From: Xenococcus sp. MO_188.B8
GTDB taxonomy: Bacteria; Cyanobacteriota; Cyanobacteriia; Cyanobacteriales; Xenococcaceae
Reading direction: 5' to 3'
NCBI GenBank assembly: GCA_030065615.1
Contig: JASJDR010000018.1
Span: 1-64,000, forward strand
DNA: 64,000 bases
The notes under the pieces are model-generated. The model had not been told where the DNA came from. It was given only the letters and a program-made list of their open reading frames with translations, and made no database searches. This document shows positions 26,750-36,116 of this stretch, piece by piece. Position 1 is the stretch's first letter; each line of letters opens with the position of its first letter. The translations under genes and the position numbers were made by a program.

Positions 26750-27292
26750 TTATGTATTAGCTGGTTCATAATCAGGGGCATAATCTTGTAAAAGACTACT
26801 AAGTTGACTAGCTACACCAGAGTCATCTTTTTTCTTGATCGCTTGTCTTTCTGGATAAAATTCGGGTCGATCTAAATAACGGGCGATCGCGTCTTCTACT
26901 TGATTTTTGATTAATTCCTCTAATTCTTCTCTAGCTCTTTGACGTTGATAACTAGCACCTTCTTCTGTCGTCGCATATAAAGGCGGTAGACGATTGAGTG
27001 CATAAGCTGCAATATCACCGACATCAAGGGAGATTTCACTAGTTTGTTGAATCTCGGCAACTCTGGTAATCGCATCACTAAGAACTAATTCTTCCATGAC
27101 ATTGATAAATTGCTTCCTAGGAACCGCAACTACTTCTCCTGTTAGCAAAGCCCCCATTAACTTGTCCAATGCCATATATTCTTCTACAGACAATTCTGCT
27201 GCAGCATCACAGATTCGTCCTACTTCTGCTTCCATACTAGGAGTCAAATAGCCGTCTTGTAATGCCTGTTCTACAATTTCTGTAATTCCCAT
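26750..27292 (-). CDS. ComFB-family (CdgR-like) protein
   Basis: A 180-residue protein with a C-terminal ComFB domain (DVGDIAAYALNRLPPLYATTEEG, in parts, then RQRAREELEELIKNQVEDAIARY). From family knowledge, cyanobacterial ComFB proteins bind cyclic di-nucleotide messengers; the Synechocystis homologue (CdgR) binds c-di-GMP and affects cell size and motility. The N-terminal half (about 1-85) is a helical cyanobacterial extension. It lies about 240 bases from sigG, pointing the same way; shared regulation is possible but not shown. Confidence 0.88.
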   Translation of the reverse strand: MGITEIVEQALQDGYLTPSMEAEVGRICDAAAELSVEEYMALDKLMGALLTGEVVAVPRKQFINVMEELVLSDAITRVAEIQQTSEISLDVGDIAAYALNRLPPLYATTEEGASYQRQRAREELEELIKNQVEDAIARYLDRPEFYPERQAIKKKDDSGVASQLSSLLQDYAPDYEPANT

Positions 27293-27486
27293 AGTGATTT
27301 ATCTGTTATAAAATTTCCATTCAACAAACACTTTCCGCCCTATCTTAATCTCTACCTAGATAGATCGAAAAGGACTCGAGAAATATTTAATTTTTATTAA
27401 AGTGAATTTTTTTAACAAGCTATAAACCCTAAGCTTTCAGGTTAAAGCAGCAGAGCTTATAGCTAGCAGCTAATCGTGAAGTAATT

Positions 27487-28377
27487 TTAAGGAATTTCAC
27501 CAAATCGCCAAGGAGCAGGATCTACAGCAACTCCATTAACATACAGTCCCCAATGCAAATGAGGTCCAGTGGAAGCCCCTGTAGAACCAACTGTCCCAAT
27601 TTTCTGACCTGGTTTTACTAGATCTCCTTCTTGAACATTAATATCGCGCAGATGCATAAAAACACTCACCACACCTTGACCATGATCAATACCAATTATG
27701 TTCCCATGGACCCGAAATCCTTCAGCTTCTCGACCAATTAATCGCACTTTTCCTGCTGCGGGGGCTACTACTGGTGAACCAGAACTTCCTGCATAGTCAA
27801 CTCCTTTGTGATAGTAATCATCAGCAAAAACGCCATTGTAATAACGGCGCACCCCAAAAATAGTAGAAACCCTTGCCGCATTGGGGCGAACAAAGGAACC
27901 ATTCCAATATCTTTCGGGAGTTACTAGTTTTTTGAATTCAGCAACTTTATCTAATTCTAGTTGGGTAGCGCTACTAGCGGCTTTTCCCGATAACCAAATT
28001 CTTTGAGTAGGAAAGTTGCGATTTTTGACCCAAACTCCAATATTGCTGGTTCTGTTATCACCTTGGACACGAACTGTCACTTTTCCTGGTTTATCAAGAG
28101 GAGAAGTCGGTAATAGGGCGCGATATTTATCTCCTTCACGAAATACAGGATAGGTGCTCTGTCCTACAGTAACTGTTGGCTCCGAGTTAGGATCATCCGT
28201 CTTTACGATGACAGATATGGTATCTCCTAATTCTGGAGTTGGGGGAGAAATTTCTACTTCTAAGGCTGTTACCGCAGTAGCGACTGAAAGCAAAAAGGTG
28301 GTAATAACTCCTGTTCCTGCTAACTGACGTAAACTTACTCGATCTTGATTGGCTATCAATGGAAATTTATTGAACAT
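27487..28377 (-). CDS. M23 family peptidoglycan endopeptidase
   Basis: A 296-residue exported protein counted from the ATG at 28377 (a TTG five codons earlier is possible). A hydrophobic signal segment at about residues 16-38 is followed by a beta-rich domain (EISPPTPELGDTISVIVK). The LytM/M23 zinc peptidase domain comes last: HKGVDYAG gives His190 and Asp194, VVSVFMHL supplies a third histidine and GPHLHWGLYVNG supplies the catalytic pair. Substrates are peptide cross-links of murein in the periplasm. All zinc ligands look intact. The divergent neighbour is the DUF2839 gene. Confidence 0.93.
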   Translation of the reverse strand: MFNKFPLIANQDRVSLRQLAGTGVITTFLLSVATAVTALEVEISPPTPELGDTISVIVKTDDPNSEPTVTVGQSTYPVFREGDKYRALLPTSPLDKPGKVTVRVQGDNRTSNIGVWVKNRNFPTQRIWLSGKAASSATQLELDKVAEFKKLVTPERYWNGSFVRPNAARVSTIFGVRRYYNGVFADDYYHKGVDYAGSSGSPVVAPAAGKVRLIGREAEGFRVHGNIIGIDHGQGVVSVFMHLRDINVQEGDLVKPGQKIGTVGSTGASTGPHLHWGLYVNGVAVDPAPWRFGEIP

Positions 28378-28663
28378 AGTTAGTGTATACAATTATTGTG
28401 ACCAAATATATTTGACAGTGTAATCATGGAAAAAGTTTGACGTTGATCATCTAAAGTTTGCCCTCAGATGATGAAAAAGCTCACCCTTGCTGGTTGGAGC
28501 GGTAAATTGAACCCAGACCTAACATCTAAAAATTCAATAATTGTTAAATTTGTCTAAACTGTAAACAGATCTCAACATTATGTTGTCTGATCTTTCCAGA
28601 AAGCGGTACGATCTACAGAATAGTAAAGATATTAGATAGTCAAAATTTAGTAAGAAAAGTCTC

Positions 28664-28876
28664 ATGGGCGAAGCAAAACGTCGCAAAGCAGCATTAGGAG
28701 AAAACTATGGTAGGGAAGAAACCATCTTACCCTGGTTACCAATTACTAAAACTCAAGCACAACAGTTTGTCACTTGGACTACCAGAGGCGCTTGGGTTGG
28801 TATTGGTCTAATGATTGCTCTGTGGTTTACAGTAAGATTTATTGGTCCTGCTTTTGGTTGGTGGGAAGTTTATTAA
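28664..28876 (+). CDS. DUF2839 small membrane protein
   Basis: A 70-residue cyanobacteria-specific protein. It starts MGEAKRRKAALGENYG, the usual DUF2839 beginning, and ends in one membrane helix (about residues 43-60) with FGWWEVY. Function unknown. The next gene, CPP1-like, starts 65 bases downstream on the same strand. Confidence 0.92.
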   Translation: MGEAKRRKAALGENYGREETILPWLPITKTQAQQFVTWTTRGAWVGIGLMIALWFTVRFIGPAFGWWEVY

Positions 28877-28941
28877 AAACAGATAATTATAATTAATAAT
28901 TAACAAAGTTAAGGTGGCTTAAAGATTGATAGAGGTAACTA

Positions 28942-29559
28942 ATGAGTCAAAATAATCCCTACGAATTACTTGGAGTAAGTGATAATGCTTCCTTTGATGA
29001 GATCCAGTCGGCGAAGCAGAGAATTTGTGAGGAAAATAAAAATGACGCTCAAATTTTAGAAAAGATTGAGGCTGCCTATGACGCTGTGATTATGGAGCGT
29101 CTAAAATTACGCCAAGATGGAAAAATTAAAGTTCCTGAAAGAATCCGCTTTCCAGAACGGAATAAGGTTGAGTCGGTGCCTACTCCTAATCAAGCTCCCA
29201 TGATTAGTTCTCCGAATTGGCTACAGAATTTTGTAGATAATCCTTCTCAGGGAGATATTTTAGCGCCTACAGGAATCTTTCTTGGTTTAGTCATCTTATG
29301 TTTTTTTGCTAATAATCTTCCATTATTCATGGGGTTAGGTTTTATAGCTAATCTTTATTTTTTGACTCGCAAAGAAAATCGTTTTGGTCGTTCTCTCTTG
29401 ATGACGATCATTGCTTTGGTGGTCGGTATTGGATTAGGGGCAGCGCTCACCGCTTCTTTGGCAAATAGTGGTGTTAATCTCAATTCAGATCAAATAAATG
29501 AAACGAATGCGTCTTTTACTTTCCTGTTTTTTTGGATAACTAGTTGCTTCTTTCGATAG
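28942..29559 (+). CDS. CPP1-like (J-like) membrane protein
   Basis: A 205-residue protein starting NPYELLGVSDNASFDEIQSAK, a J-domain-like fold without the HPD motif, so it should not stimulate DnaK. A linker (about residues 60-90) leads to about three C-terminal membrane helices (from 105 on). This order matches CPP1-like proteins; plant CPP1 (chaperone-like protein of POR1) stabilises protochlorophyllide oxidoreductase. A similar role in cyanobacteria is an inference. Confidence 0.88.
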   Translation: MSQNNPYELLGVSDNASFDEIQSAKQRICEENKNDAQILEKIEAAYDAVIMERLKLRQDGKIKVPERIRFPERNKVESVPTPNQAPMISSPNWLQNFVDNPSQGDILAPTGIFLGLVILCFFANNLPLFMGLGFIANLYFLTRKENRFGRSLLMTIIALVVGIGLGAALTASLANSGVNLNSDQINETNASFTFLFFWITSCFFR

Positions 29560-29595
29560 TCAATTAGGCAATAGAGAACCGGGAATAGTCAAGGA

Positions 29596-30549
29596 TTAGT
29601 TATATTTTTCGTAAGCTGCCACAATTTGTTGGACTAAGGGATGACGGATAACATCAGCTTGGCTGAGATAACAAAAAGCAATATCATCTACTGATTTGAG
29701 GATTTTACTGGCAACTATTAATCCCGAATCTTGATGGGTTGGTAAATCGGTTTGAGTGATATCTCCTGTGACTACCATTTTTGAGCCGAAGCCTAAACGG
29801 GTTAGCACCATTTTCAGTTGAGCGGGAGTGGTATTTTGGGCTTCATCTACGATCACAAAGGAGTTAGATAAAGTACGTCCGCGCATATAGGCTAGTGGGG
29901 CAACTTCAATTTTACCTCGCTCCATGAGATCGGGTATTTTCTCCGCAGCGATAAATTCATATAAGGCATCATAAAGGGGACGCAAAAACGGATTTACTTT
30001 CTGTTGCAAATCTCCTGGTAAAAAACCTAATTTTTCTCCTGCCTCTACTGCGGGACGGGTTAATATAATGCGATCACATTCGTCTTTAAGTAATGCTTGA
30101 ACGGCTAAGACTGCCGCTAAAAAGGTTTTCCCCGTTCCAGCAGGGCCAATGCCAAAGGTGATATCGTGGGTTTGAATGGCTTTGACATATTGCTTCTGTT
30201 TAAAGGTTTTCGCTCGGACTATTTCTCCTTTTCTCGTGCGAGCAAGCACATTAGTTTTTAGTTCGTCATATTCATCTGTCCGCCCAGTATCTAATGCCTG
30301 AACAGCTGTCATAATATCTGGCTCGGTGACCTGTTTTCCTGCCTCCCAAAGATATTTCAGCGATCGCACTATTTTCGCTGCTCTATCTACAGCCTTTTCT
30401 CGACCGAAAATTAACAAGTCTTGTCCCCTCAAGATGGTTTTCACCCCAGTTTGACGGGATATTAATTGCAAATTAATTTCTTTGTTGCCTGATAGAGCGA
30501 TCGCACTTTCATTGCTGGGGAAAGGAATTGTTTGAGAAAAATCGGTCAT
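29596..30549 (-). CDS. PhoH family ATPase
   Basis: A 317-residue P-loop ATPase. Walker A is GPAGTGKT (about residues 135-142), Walker B is FVIVDEAQN (about 232-240) and sensor-like VVTGDITQTDLP follows. The N-terminal 110 residues form the usual KH-like RNA-binding part of PhoH-like proteins. Such proteins are linked to RNA metabolism and ribosome maturation. Length and motifs are normal, and it appears intact. Confidence 0.93.
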   Translation of the reverse strand: MTDFSQTIPFPSNESAIALSGNKEINLQLISRQTGVKTILRGQDLLIFGREKAVDRAAKIVRSLKYLWEAGKQVTEPDIMTAVQALDTGRTDEYDELKTNVLARTRKGEIVRAKTFKQKQYVKAIQTHDITFGIGPAGTGKTFLAAVLAVQALLKDECDRIILTRPAVEAGEKLGFLPGDLQQKVNPFLRPLYDALYEFIAAEKIPDLMERGKIEVAPLAYMRGRTLSNSFVIVDEAQNTTPAQLKMVLTRLGFGSKMVVTGDITQTDLPTHQDSGLIVASKILKSVDDIAFCYLSQADVIRHPLVQQIVAAYEKYN

Positions 30550-30770
30550 ATAGCAGTTTTAGGATCAGTTTTTTAAATTGAGGATTAGGATTATTGTTTA
30601 CCACAGAATTAATGTATCTCAATTATGGAAATAGTCCTATAACACTGATTCAGTATTTATAAATTACTAGTTAGGTGAGAGGGGGGAGTGTGGGGAGAGG
30701 GGGTGGACCTAATTACTAACAGTTCGCTCTGGCATTTCCGAGAAAAAACTAGTTTTCGAGAAAAAATATC

Positions 30771-31769
30771 ATGCTTTATTTAGTCACCACTGAACTCAGC
30801 CGTATCCCCATCGACCATCAGATTGTCATGGTCGATGGAACGGTTCCTGGCTGGACTCCTCGTCCTCAAGATTTGCACTGGGATCATCACCGCCCACAAG
30901 GAGCAGATATCCAAATCGATGAAATGCCAGTACCCAGAGATACACTGATGGAAGATTTGGCGGGAGATTTACCTCCTTGTATTGTTACTCCTCAGCTTGA
31001 TGCCGATGCTTGTTGTGCCGCTGCCTGGTTTCAACTTTCTCGCTCCGATCTACAACCAGAAACTGTCAACCGACTGAGGGCGATCGCCTGGGATTGTGAC
31101 CACCTAATAGTGCCAGAAGACAAGTTATCCCCCTGGGCAGAATTTGCTGCTAAAGCTGTTATTGCCCTCAAGAGAACTGGTGCAGCAATAGTTACCGAAC
31201 TCCAGCTTCCTAGAGATAGACATATTTGGTCTCCCCAGCAGTGGGAAACTTATTTTTCCGAGGGCTTTAAGCGAGATACAGAATGGTTAATCGAAGCTGC
31301 TAAAGGTCAGCAACCCTGGCCGGGAGAGCGAGGCGAAGCCGACAATTATTGGCAAAAAATAGAGCAAGATGCTTCTCTGTTATTAGCCCAAAACCGAATT
31401 AAATTGTTTTCTACATCTCACGGAGCAGTGGCAGTCGGCGATCTTCGAGACCTGGGACACTACATCGATCCTAAGTCTTTTAACCAGGCGATCATTTCTT
31501 GGGCGAGTTTAGAACAACTTCGACCGGAAACCTTGCTGGTCCGCGAACATAAGAATGGCGGGACCCAATACACTTTGGGCTGCTTGCCCACTCATCCTCA
31601 AACCCGACAACTAGACTATACGGCTGGTACTTTTGAGCGTTTGACTCAGGCAGAATTAACTAAAAATCCTTCCTCTGAAGGTTGGGGAGGGAGACGTACC
31701 GTAGGGGGCTCGGGTTGGAACACTCCTTCCCAGCTCTCTATCGAAGAAGCGATCTTCTTGTTGGAATGA
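30771..31769 (+). CDS. Conserved protein with DHH-like motifs, function unknown
   Basis: A 332-residue soluble protein. Its N-terminal part has DLHWDHHRPQG (residues 34-44) and TPQLDADACCAAAW (73-86), plus AWDCDHLIVP near residue 100. DHH and DxDAxxAA patterns resemble metal-binding motifs of DHH phosphoesterases, but the order and spacing differ, so this is only a hint. The C-terminal region contains GAVAVGDLRDLGHYIDPKS and LVREHKNGGTQYTLG, which could be the glycine/arginine-rich DHHA1-like part. No signal peptide is present. The gene stands alone. Confidence 0.6.
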   Translation: MLYLVTTELSRIPIDHQIVMVDGTVPGWTPRPQDLHWDHHRPQGADIQIDEMPVPRDTLMEDLAGDLPPCIVTPQLDADACCAAAWFQLSRSDLQPETVNRLRAIAWDCDHLIVPEDKLSPWAEFAAKAVIALKRTGAAIVTELQLPRDRHIWSPQQWETYFSEGFKRDTEWLIEAAKGQQPWPGERGEADNYWQKIEQDASLLLAQNRIKLFSTSHGAVAVGDLRDLGHYIDPKSFNQAIISWASLEQLRPETLLVREHKNGGTQYTLGCLPTHPQTRQLDYTAGTFERLTQAELTKNPSSEGWGGRRTVGGSGWNTPSQLSIEEAIFLLE

Positions 31770-31974
31770 AACTCCTCTGATCCTCTGGATGAATTACAGG
31801 GTTTGGCGATTGTAGTTCCACGAAAATATCCTTTTGGTGCAGGTAATAAGGCGATCGCTTCATTTAAAGTTTTTTGGTTGTTTCTTTATTACTAATTAGT
31901 TATGTAGCTAAGGAAATACCATAGACATATTGTTCTTGCTCCTGGGTACACGATAGACTTTAGTGGTGAATACG

Positions 31975-32047
31975 TCAAAAGCTATAATTCTCTTTGCTAA
32001 TTTACAACGACGGTCTCGCCAGAGGCGAGGCGCTTCGCGATTGCGTT
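31975..32047. repeat. HIP1-related hairpin repeat
   Basis: GTCTCGCC-AGA-GGCGAGG followed by CGCTTCGCGATTGCG lies just before the lysS start. It resembles the HIP1-associated palindromic repeats near 39139, 39535, 39693 and 60645. Confidence 0.5.
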
Positions 32048-32068
32048 ATTTATTCAAATTAAACAACT

Positions 32069-33790
32069 ATGGCAGGAAATCAATCCCCAGATAATCAACC
32101 TAACAAATCCAACCTCGAAGAAATTCGCGCTACTAGAATCGACAAAATTGGACAAATCAAGGAATTGGGATTGAATCCTTATACTTATAAATGGGAAATC
32201 AGTCACCATGCCCAAGAATTACAAGAAAAATATGCAAATTTAGCTAGTGGTGAGGAAGTCGCAGATACTGTCTCGATCGCCGGTAGAATTATTGCTAGAA
32301 GAGTATTTGGTAAATTAGCCTTTTTTGAACTTCAAGATGAAACCGGCAAAATTCAACTCTATTTGGAGAAGAAGAAAATCAATAATAATATGTCCGATTT
32401 GGTAGGGGCATTTAATCATCTCAAGAAATTGAGTGATACAGGAGATATTCTTGGGGTCAAAGGGTCCTTAAAAAGAACTGAAAAAGGAGAACTTTCCGTT
32501 TATGTTAGTGAATATGCCATCTTAACTAAATCTTTATTACCTTTGCCCGATAAATGGCATGGTTTAACTGATACGGAAAAACGTTACCGTCAAAGATATG
32601 TTGACCTCATCGTTAATCCTCAAGTCAGACAGACTTTTCGTTATCGCGCTCAAATCACGGCGGGAATTCGTCGCTATTTAGAAACTAGAGATTTTTTAGA
32701 AATAGAAACTCCTGTCCTGCAAAGTGAAGCTGGTGGTGCGGAAGCTCGTCCTTTTGTGACCTACCATAATACTTTGGAGATGGATTTATATCTGCGAATT
32801 GCTACCGAATTACATCTCAAACGCTTAATTGTTGGTGGTTTTGAAAAAGTATTTGAGCTGGGCAGAATTTTTCGGAATGAAGGTATTTCTACGCGTCACA
32901 ATCCCGAATTTACTTCGATTGAAGTTTATCAAGCCTATGCCGATTATAACGATATGATGGTATTAACGGAAAATCTCATCAGTACTGTTACCCAAGAAGT
33001 CGTGGGAACCACTAAAGTTAATTATCAAGGAACAGAAATTGATTTAACTCCTCCCTGGCGAAGAGTAACTATGCATGAGATTGTAAAAGATGCAACAGGA
33101 ATTGATTTTGCTCAATTTGATGATTTTGCAACAGCCAAATCCGCAGCACAGGATGCAGGAATTGAAATACCAGAAGATTGTCAAACTATTGGTAAATTGC
33201 TGAATGAAGCGTTTGAACAAAAAGTTGAAGAAAACTTGATTCAACCTACTTTCATTATTGACTACCCTCTAGAAATCTCTCCTCTAGCAAAACCTCATCG
33301 CAGCAAACCAGGATTAGTAGAAAGGTTTGAATTATTTGTTGTTGGCAGAGAAACTGCTAATAGTTTTTCTGAGTTAACCGATCCTCTCGATCAAAGAGCA
33401 AGATTGGAAGCCCAAGCAGCGAAAAAAGCAGCAGGAGATGTCGAAGCTAACGATGTAGACGAGGATTTCTTAGCAGCTTTAGAATATGGAATGCCTCCGA
33501 CTGCTGGGTTAGGAATTGGGATTGATCGCCTGGTAATGTTATTAACGGATGCTCCAAGTATTCGTGATGTAATTGCTTTTCCTCTGCTCAAAAGTCAAAG
33601 CGTTGCTATAAAATCTTTTGATTATGATAGCCAGCAAGAAATACTGAAAATTGAGTTTAAGAATGGCAGTATCTATAAATATTTTGATGTGCCAGAATCA
33701 ATTTATGAAGAGTTAAAAGTAGCCCCATCTGTCGGCAAATATTTTAATAGCAAGATTCGGGATAAATTTGGTTGTGATCGCGAAATTTAA
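32069..33790 (+). CDS. lysS: Lysyl-tRNA synthetase with KTSC C-terminal domain
   Basis: A 573-residue class II lysyl-tRNA synthetase. The N-terminal OB-fold anticodon-binding domain spans about residues 60-160 ([23 protein letters not shown]). Motif 2 is [23 protein letters not shown] (in parts) and motif 3 is [15 protein letters not shown]. After the normal end ([13 protein letters not shown], about residue 511) come 62 extra residues matching the KTSC domain: [37 protein letters not shown] and [17 protein letters not shown] stands for lysyl-tRNA synthetase C-terminal, so the fusion is a known arrangement. Its role is not known. Confidence 0.96.
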   Translation: MAGNQSPDNQPNKSNLEEIRATRIDKIGQIKELGLNPYTYKWEISHHAQELQEKYANLASGEEVADTVSIAGRIIARRVFGKLAFFELQDETGKIQLYLEKKKINNNMSDLVGAFNHLKKLSDTGDILGVKGSLKRTEKGELSVYVSEYAILTKSLLPLPDKWHGLTDTEKRYRQRYVDLIVNPQVRQTFRYRAQITAGIRRYLETRDFLEIETPVLQSEAGGAEARPFVTYHNTLEMDLYLRIATELHLKRLIVGGFEKVFELGRIFRNEGISTRHNPEFTSIEVYQAYADYNDMMVLTENLISTVTQEVVGTTKVNYQGTEIDLTPPWRRVTMHEIVKDATGIDFAQFDDFATAKSAAQDAGIEIPEDCQTIGKLLNEAFEQKVEENLIQPTFIIDYPLEISPLAKPHRSKPGLVERFELFVVGRETANSFSELTDPLDQRARLEAQAAKKAAGDVEANDVDEDFLAALEYGMPPTAGLGIGIDRLVMLLTDAPSIRDVIAFPLLKSQSVAIKSFDYDSQQEILKIEFKNGSIYKYFDVPESIYEELKVAPSVGKYFNSKIRDKFGCDREI

Positions 33791-33810
33791 TGACTTTTTG
33801 TTCTAAAAAA

Positions 33811-33829
33811 AGGTGGGCAATACCCACCT
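33811..33829. terminator. Bidirectional terminator between convergent genes
   Basis: AGGTGGG and CCCACCT pair over a 5-base loop. On the plus strand AATTTTAT follows, and on the minus strand a T-run follows as well (TTTTTTTAGAAC), so it can end both lysS and the DUF928 gene. Confidence 0.85.
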
Positions 33830-33833
33830 AATT

Positions 33834-34691
33834 TTATCTTACAAATAAGTTAGTAGTTTCCAGTTTAGGTAGTTCTAGATCTGCACCTTTAGCTTTAATC
33901 AATTTTTCCCAATCTGCTCTTATTGCCGAATTGTTTGGAGCGATTAAATAATAATTCAAGAAACTGTTGATCGCATCAAACCAAAGATTGTTATGAGCAT
34001 AAATCATATGAGGTGATTGCTCTTGCTGAACTTGTCGAGATAAATCTTCATTGACTTCGCTTTTTTCAATCCATCCTTGAACAAATAGAGGTGCCGAAGT
34101 ACCATCCTGTTGACAATAAACTTTAAAATACCAACGGTAAGATTTACTTATTTCTAAAGCAGGTTTAATTTCTGGAAGACTATTGCTTATATAGCCAGGA
34201 ATATTTTGAGGTTGCCAAGTTTGTCGAGAAATATCGTTGCGATCAGCATCTTGAATTACAAATTCAATTTTATCAATATCTTTTGTTGAATAGGGTACGT
34301 AAAACCAAAGTTTGGGATGAGTAGCAATGGTTTTTCCAAAATTTGAACTAGGAACTAAAGCCGTTAAAGGAAAAGATACCTCAGGACAATTCCCACGACG
34401 GGTTTCTCCTGCTGTTTGCTGACCAGAGCGACCGGTATCAGAGAAATCAAGAGGTTCTTCTTCTTTTCTAGGAGAAGTCTTTTTATGCCTATTAGGCTGA
34501 TTTTGAGTTGTTACGCTTGCCTGTTCCCTAGCGCTTGGCGGCGCGGGGTCTCTCGCCAAAAATAACTTTTGAACAGTTACTTTTTCTTCTTGAACAGACG
34601 CTTCGTCCTCAGCTGCTAAGCTAAGAGTTCCTAATGTTAAGGTTCCTATAATCAATAAAATATTTAGATAAAATGAACCCCAGAAACCCAT
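33834..34691 (-). CDS. DUF928 protein with repeat-derived insert
   Basis: A 285-residue exported protein counted from the ATG at 34691, where a signal peptide begins (MGFWGSFYLNILLIIGTL); a frame extension to 34805 lacks such features. The DUF928 domain fills the second half: RRGNCPEVSFPLTALVPSS, HPKLWFYVPYSTKDIDKIEF and SYRWYFKVYCQQ. Function unknown; these proteins often sit near CHAT-domain or surface-protein genes. Between signal peptide and domain, residues around LARDPAPPSAREQASVT are encoded by a GC-rich repeat module (34512-34557) in frame. Confidence 0.85.
   Translation of the reverse strand: MGFWGSFYLNILLIIGTLTLGTLSLAAEDEASVQEEKVTVQKLFLARDPAPPSAREQASVTTQNQPNRHKKTSPRKEEEPLDFSDTGRSGQQTAGETRRGNCPEVSFPLTALVPSSNFGKTIATHPKLWFYVPYSTKDIDKIEFVIQDADRNDISRQTWQPQNIPGYISNSLPEIKPALEISKSYRWYFKVYCQQDGTSAPLFVQGWIEKSEVNEDLSRQVQQEQSPHMIYAHNNLWFDAINSFLNYYLIAPNNSAIRADWEKLIKAKGADLELPKLETTNLFVR
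34512..34557 (-). repeat. Repeat module inside DUF928 gene
   Basis: On the minus strand it reads GAGAGACCCC, hairpin GCGC-CGCCAA-GCGC, then TAGGGAACAGG. GACCCC-stem-TAGGGAAC is the core of the nested-hairpin module seen at 4854, 17439 and 35928. Its outer stem is not clear, so the exact edges cannot be given. It keeps the reading frame of the DUF928 gene. Confidence 0.7.
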
Positions 34692-34890
34692 ACTTTGATC
34701 TTTATTCACAATTTGTAAAATCAAATATCTAAGAATAATTTTTTGATCAATAATGCTAACATGATAATCATAACAATTAAACCATAATATAATCGTAAAA
34801 CTCAATATTTCATAATATGGTTAAATTTTAACTATTAACAGTTAAGGGTTAACAGTTAATAGTAAGAAAAAACCTGACAATCCCTACTTA

Positions 34891-35607
34891 TTACTTAACT
34901 TGCTCGTAACCTTTTTCAAAAGCAAAACGAACTAATTGAGTGCGATTTTCCAGATTGAGTTTATTTAAAATACTACTGAGATGGGTTTGAACAGTTCGAG
35001 GACTAATAAATAAACGATCGCTGATTTGTTTATTGGTAAAACCTTGAATAACTTCCCAGAAAACTCTCTCTTCTGCTGGTGTTAACGGTAAAGGTTCGGG
35101 GGATAATTGAGAAGAGGTTTGATTTCGTTGATCTGATATTATTGATTCTGAGTTTTCTCTATAGACTTTTCCTGGAATATTGCTTGGCGGATGACCTGCA
35201 AACTGACTCATAAGATGCACGATTTCAGCATGAATGCGTCGAGTACGCTCGATGGCGGACTCAATTTTAGCAATTAATTCTTTGACTTCAAAGGGTTTGG
35301 TCAGATAGTCATCTGCTCCGATAGAATGCCCTTGAATCCGATCTTCAACATCGCTTCTGGCAGAAAGAAAAATAAAGGGTATTAATTGTCCTGAAGGTTG
35401 TGAGCGCAAAATACGGCAAAATTCAAATCCATCCATCTCTGGCATCGAGACATCAGACACAATCAGATCAGGAGGGTTGTCGGTAAAAGACTTTAATGCT
35501 TGAGTTCCCGAAGCCACTGTTGTTACTTGGTATCCCTGCCGCTCCAAAGTGTGCTTGAGTACTGAACGTAAGATATGATCATCATCTACGATTAAAATCT
35601 TTTTCAT
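34891..35607 (-). CDS. NarL/FixJ-type response regulator
   Basis: A 238-residue two-component response regulator. Receiver domain residues 1-120: acidic pair DDD near residue 8, phospho-acceptor Asp52 in LIVSDVSMPEMDGF, and Lys104 in DDYLTKPFEVKEL. A linker of about 55 residues leads to a LuxR-type HTH (LTPAEERVFWEVIQGFTNKQISDRL, in parts, and SPRTVQTHLSSILNKL). The arrangement resembles NarL-family regulators such as cyanobacterial Ycf29/Rre1 types; I cannot say which. No histidine kinase gene is adjacent. Confidence 0.9.
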   Translation of the reverse strand: MKKILIVDDDHILRSVLKHTLERQGYQVTTVASGTQALKSFTDNPPDLIVSDVSMPEMDGFEFCRILRSQPSGQLIPFIFLSARSDVEDRIQGHSIGADDYLTKPFEVKELIAKIESAIERTRRIHAEIVHLMSQFAGHPPSNIPGKVYRENSESIISDQRNQTSSQLSPEPLPLTPAEERVFWEVIQGFTNKQISDRLFISPRTVQTHLSSILNKLNLENRTQLVRFAFEKGYEQVK

Positions 35608-35665
35608 TTTGGGCTATTTTAACTAAGTTTATCATCGTTTATCTTAAATTTAACTGGGGTTCCGC

Positions 35666-36035
35666 CCATTGAAGACTCAGGGCTGAAGGATTGACTTTTA
35701 ACTTCTACCTTTATTTGATGTTATAAAACTATTCCCAAGTCAATTATTCTAGTTAATGAAACAAATCGTAACTTATAATTCGGGCAAAACTATTGCCGAT
35801 AAACTCTTAAAATTTTACCAGGGCTCAGTCCATTGAAGACTCAGGGCTGAAGAATTGACTTTTAACTTCTACCTTTATTTGATGTTATAAAACTATTCCC
35901 AAGTCACCGTTACACCGCCGTAAAAGCGGTGCGACCCCGATGAGTTTTACTCATCTAGGGAACGCGCACCAAGAGACGACGGTGCTTGCGGTGACCGGTG
36001 TTCCCCGGTCAATTATTCTAGTTAATGAAACAAAT
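35666..36035. repeat. 100-bp direct duplication, second copy interrupted
   Basis: Copy 1 (35666-35766) begins CCATTGAAGACTCAGGGC and runs through TATTCCCAAGTCAATTATTC to GAAACAAAT. Copy 2 (35830-36035) is the same within a base or two, except that 105 extra bases follow the GTCA. Comparison gives the exact borders of the inserted element. Confidence 0.93.
35903..36011 (+). repeat. 105-bp nested-hairpin element with GTCA ends (occupied site)
   Basis: GTCA 35903-35906 and GTCA 36008-36011 flank the element (insert 35907-36011). Outer stem GTCACCG (35903) pairs with CGGTGAC (35989). The module stem GGTGCG (35928) pairs with CGCACC (35965) around hairpin GATGAG (35939)/CTCATC (35950). A terminal hairpin GACCGG (35993)/CCGGTC (36005) closes the right end. 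The empty site at 35739-35742 has one GTCA only. Confidence 0.92.
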
Positions 36036-36116
36036 TATCACTAAAATGAGCGAAAAGCTGATAGACTCTCCGAACGTTCCAGCTTTTCAATAGCTTAAGA
36101 ATTAAATGCAATTGCC

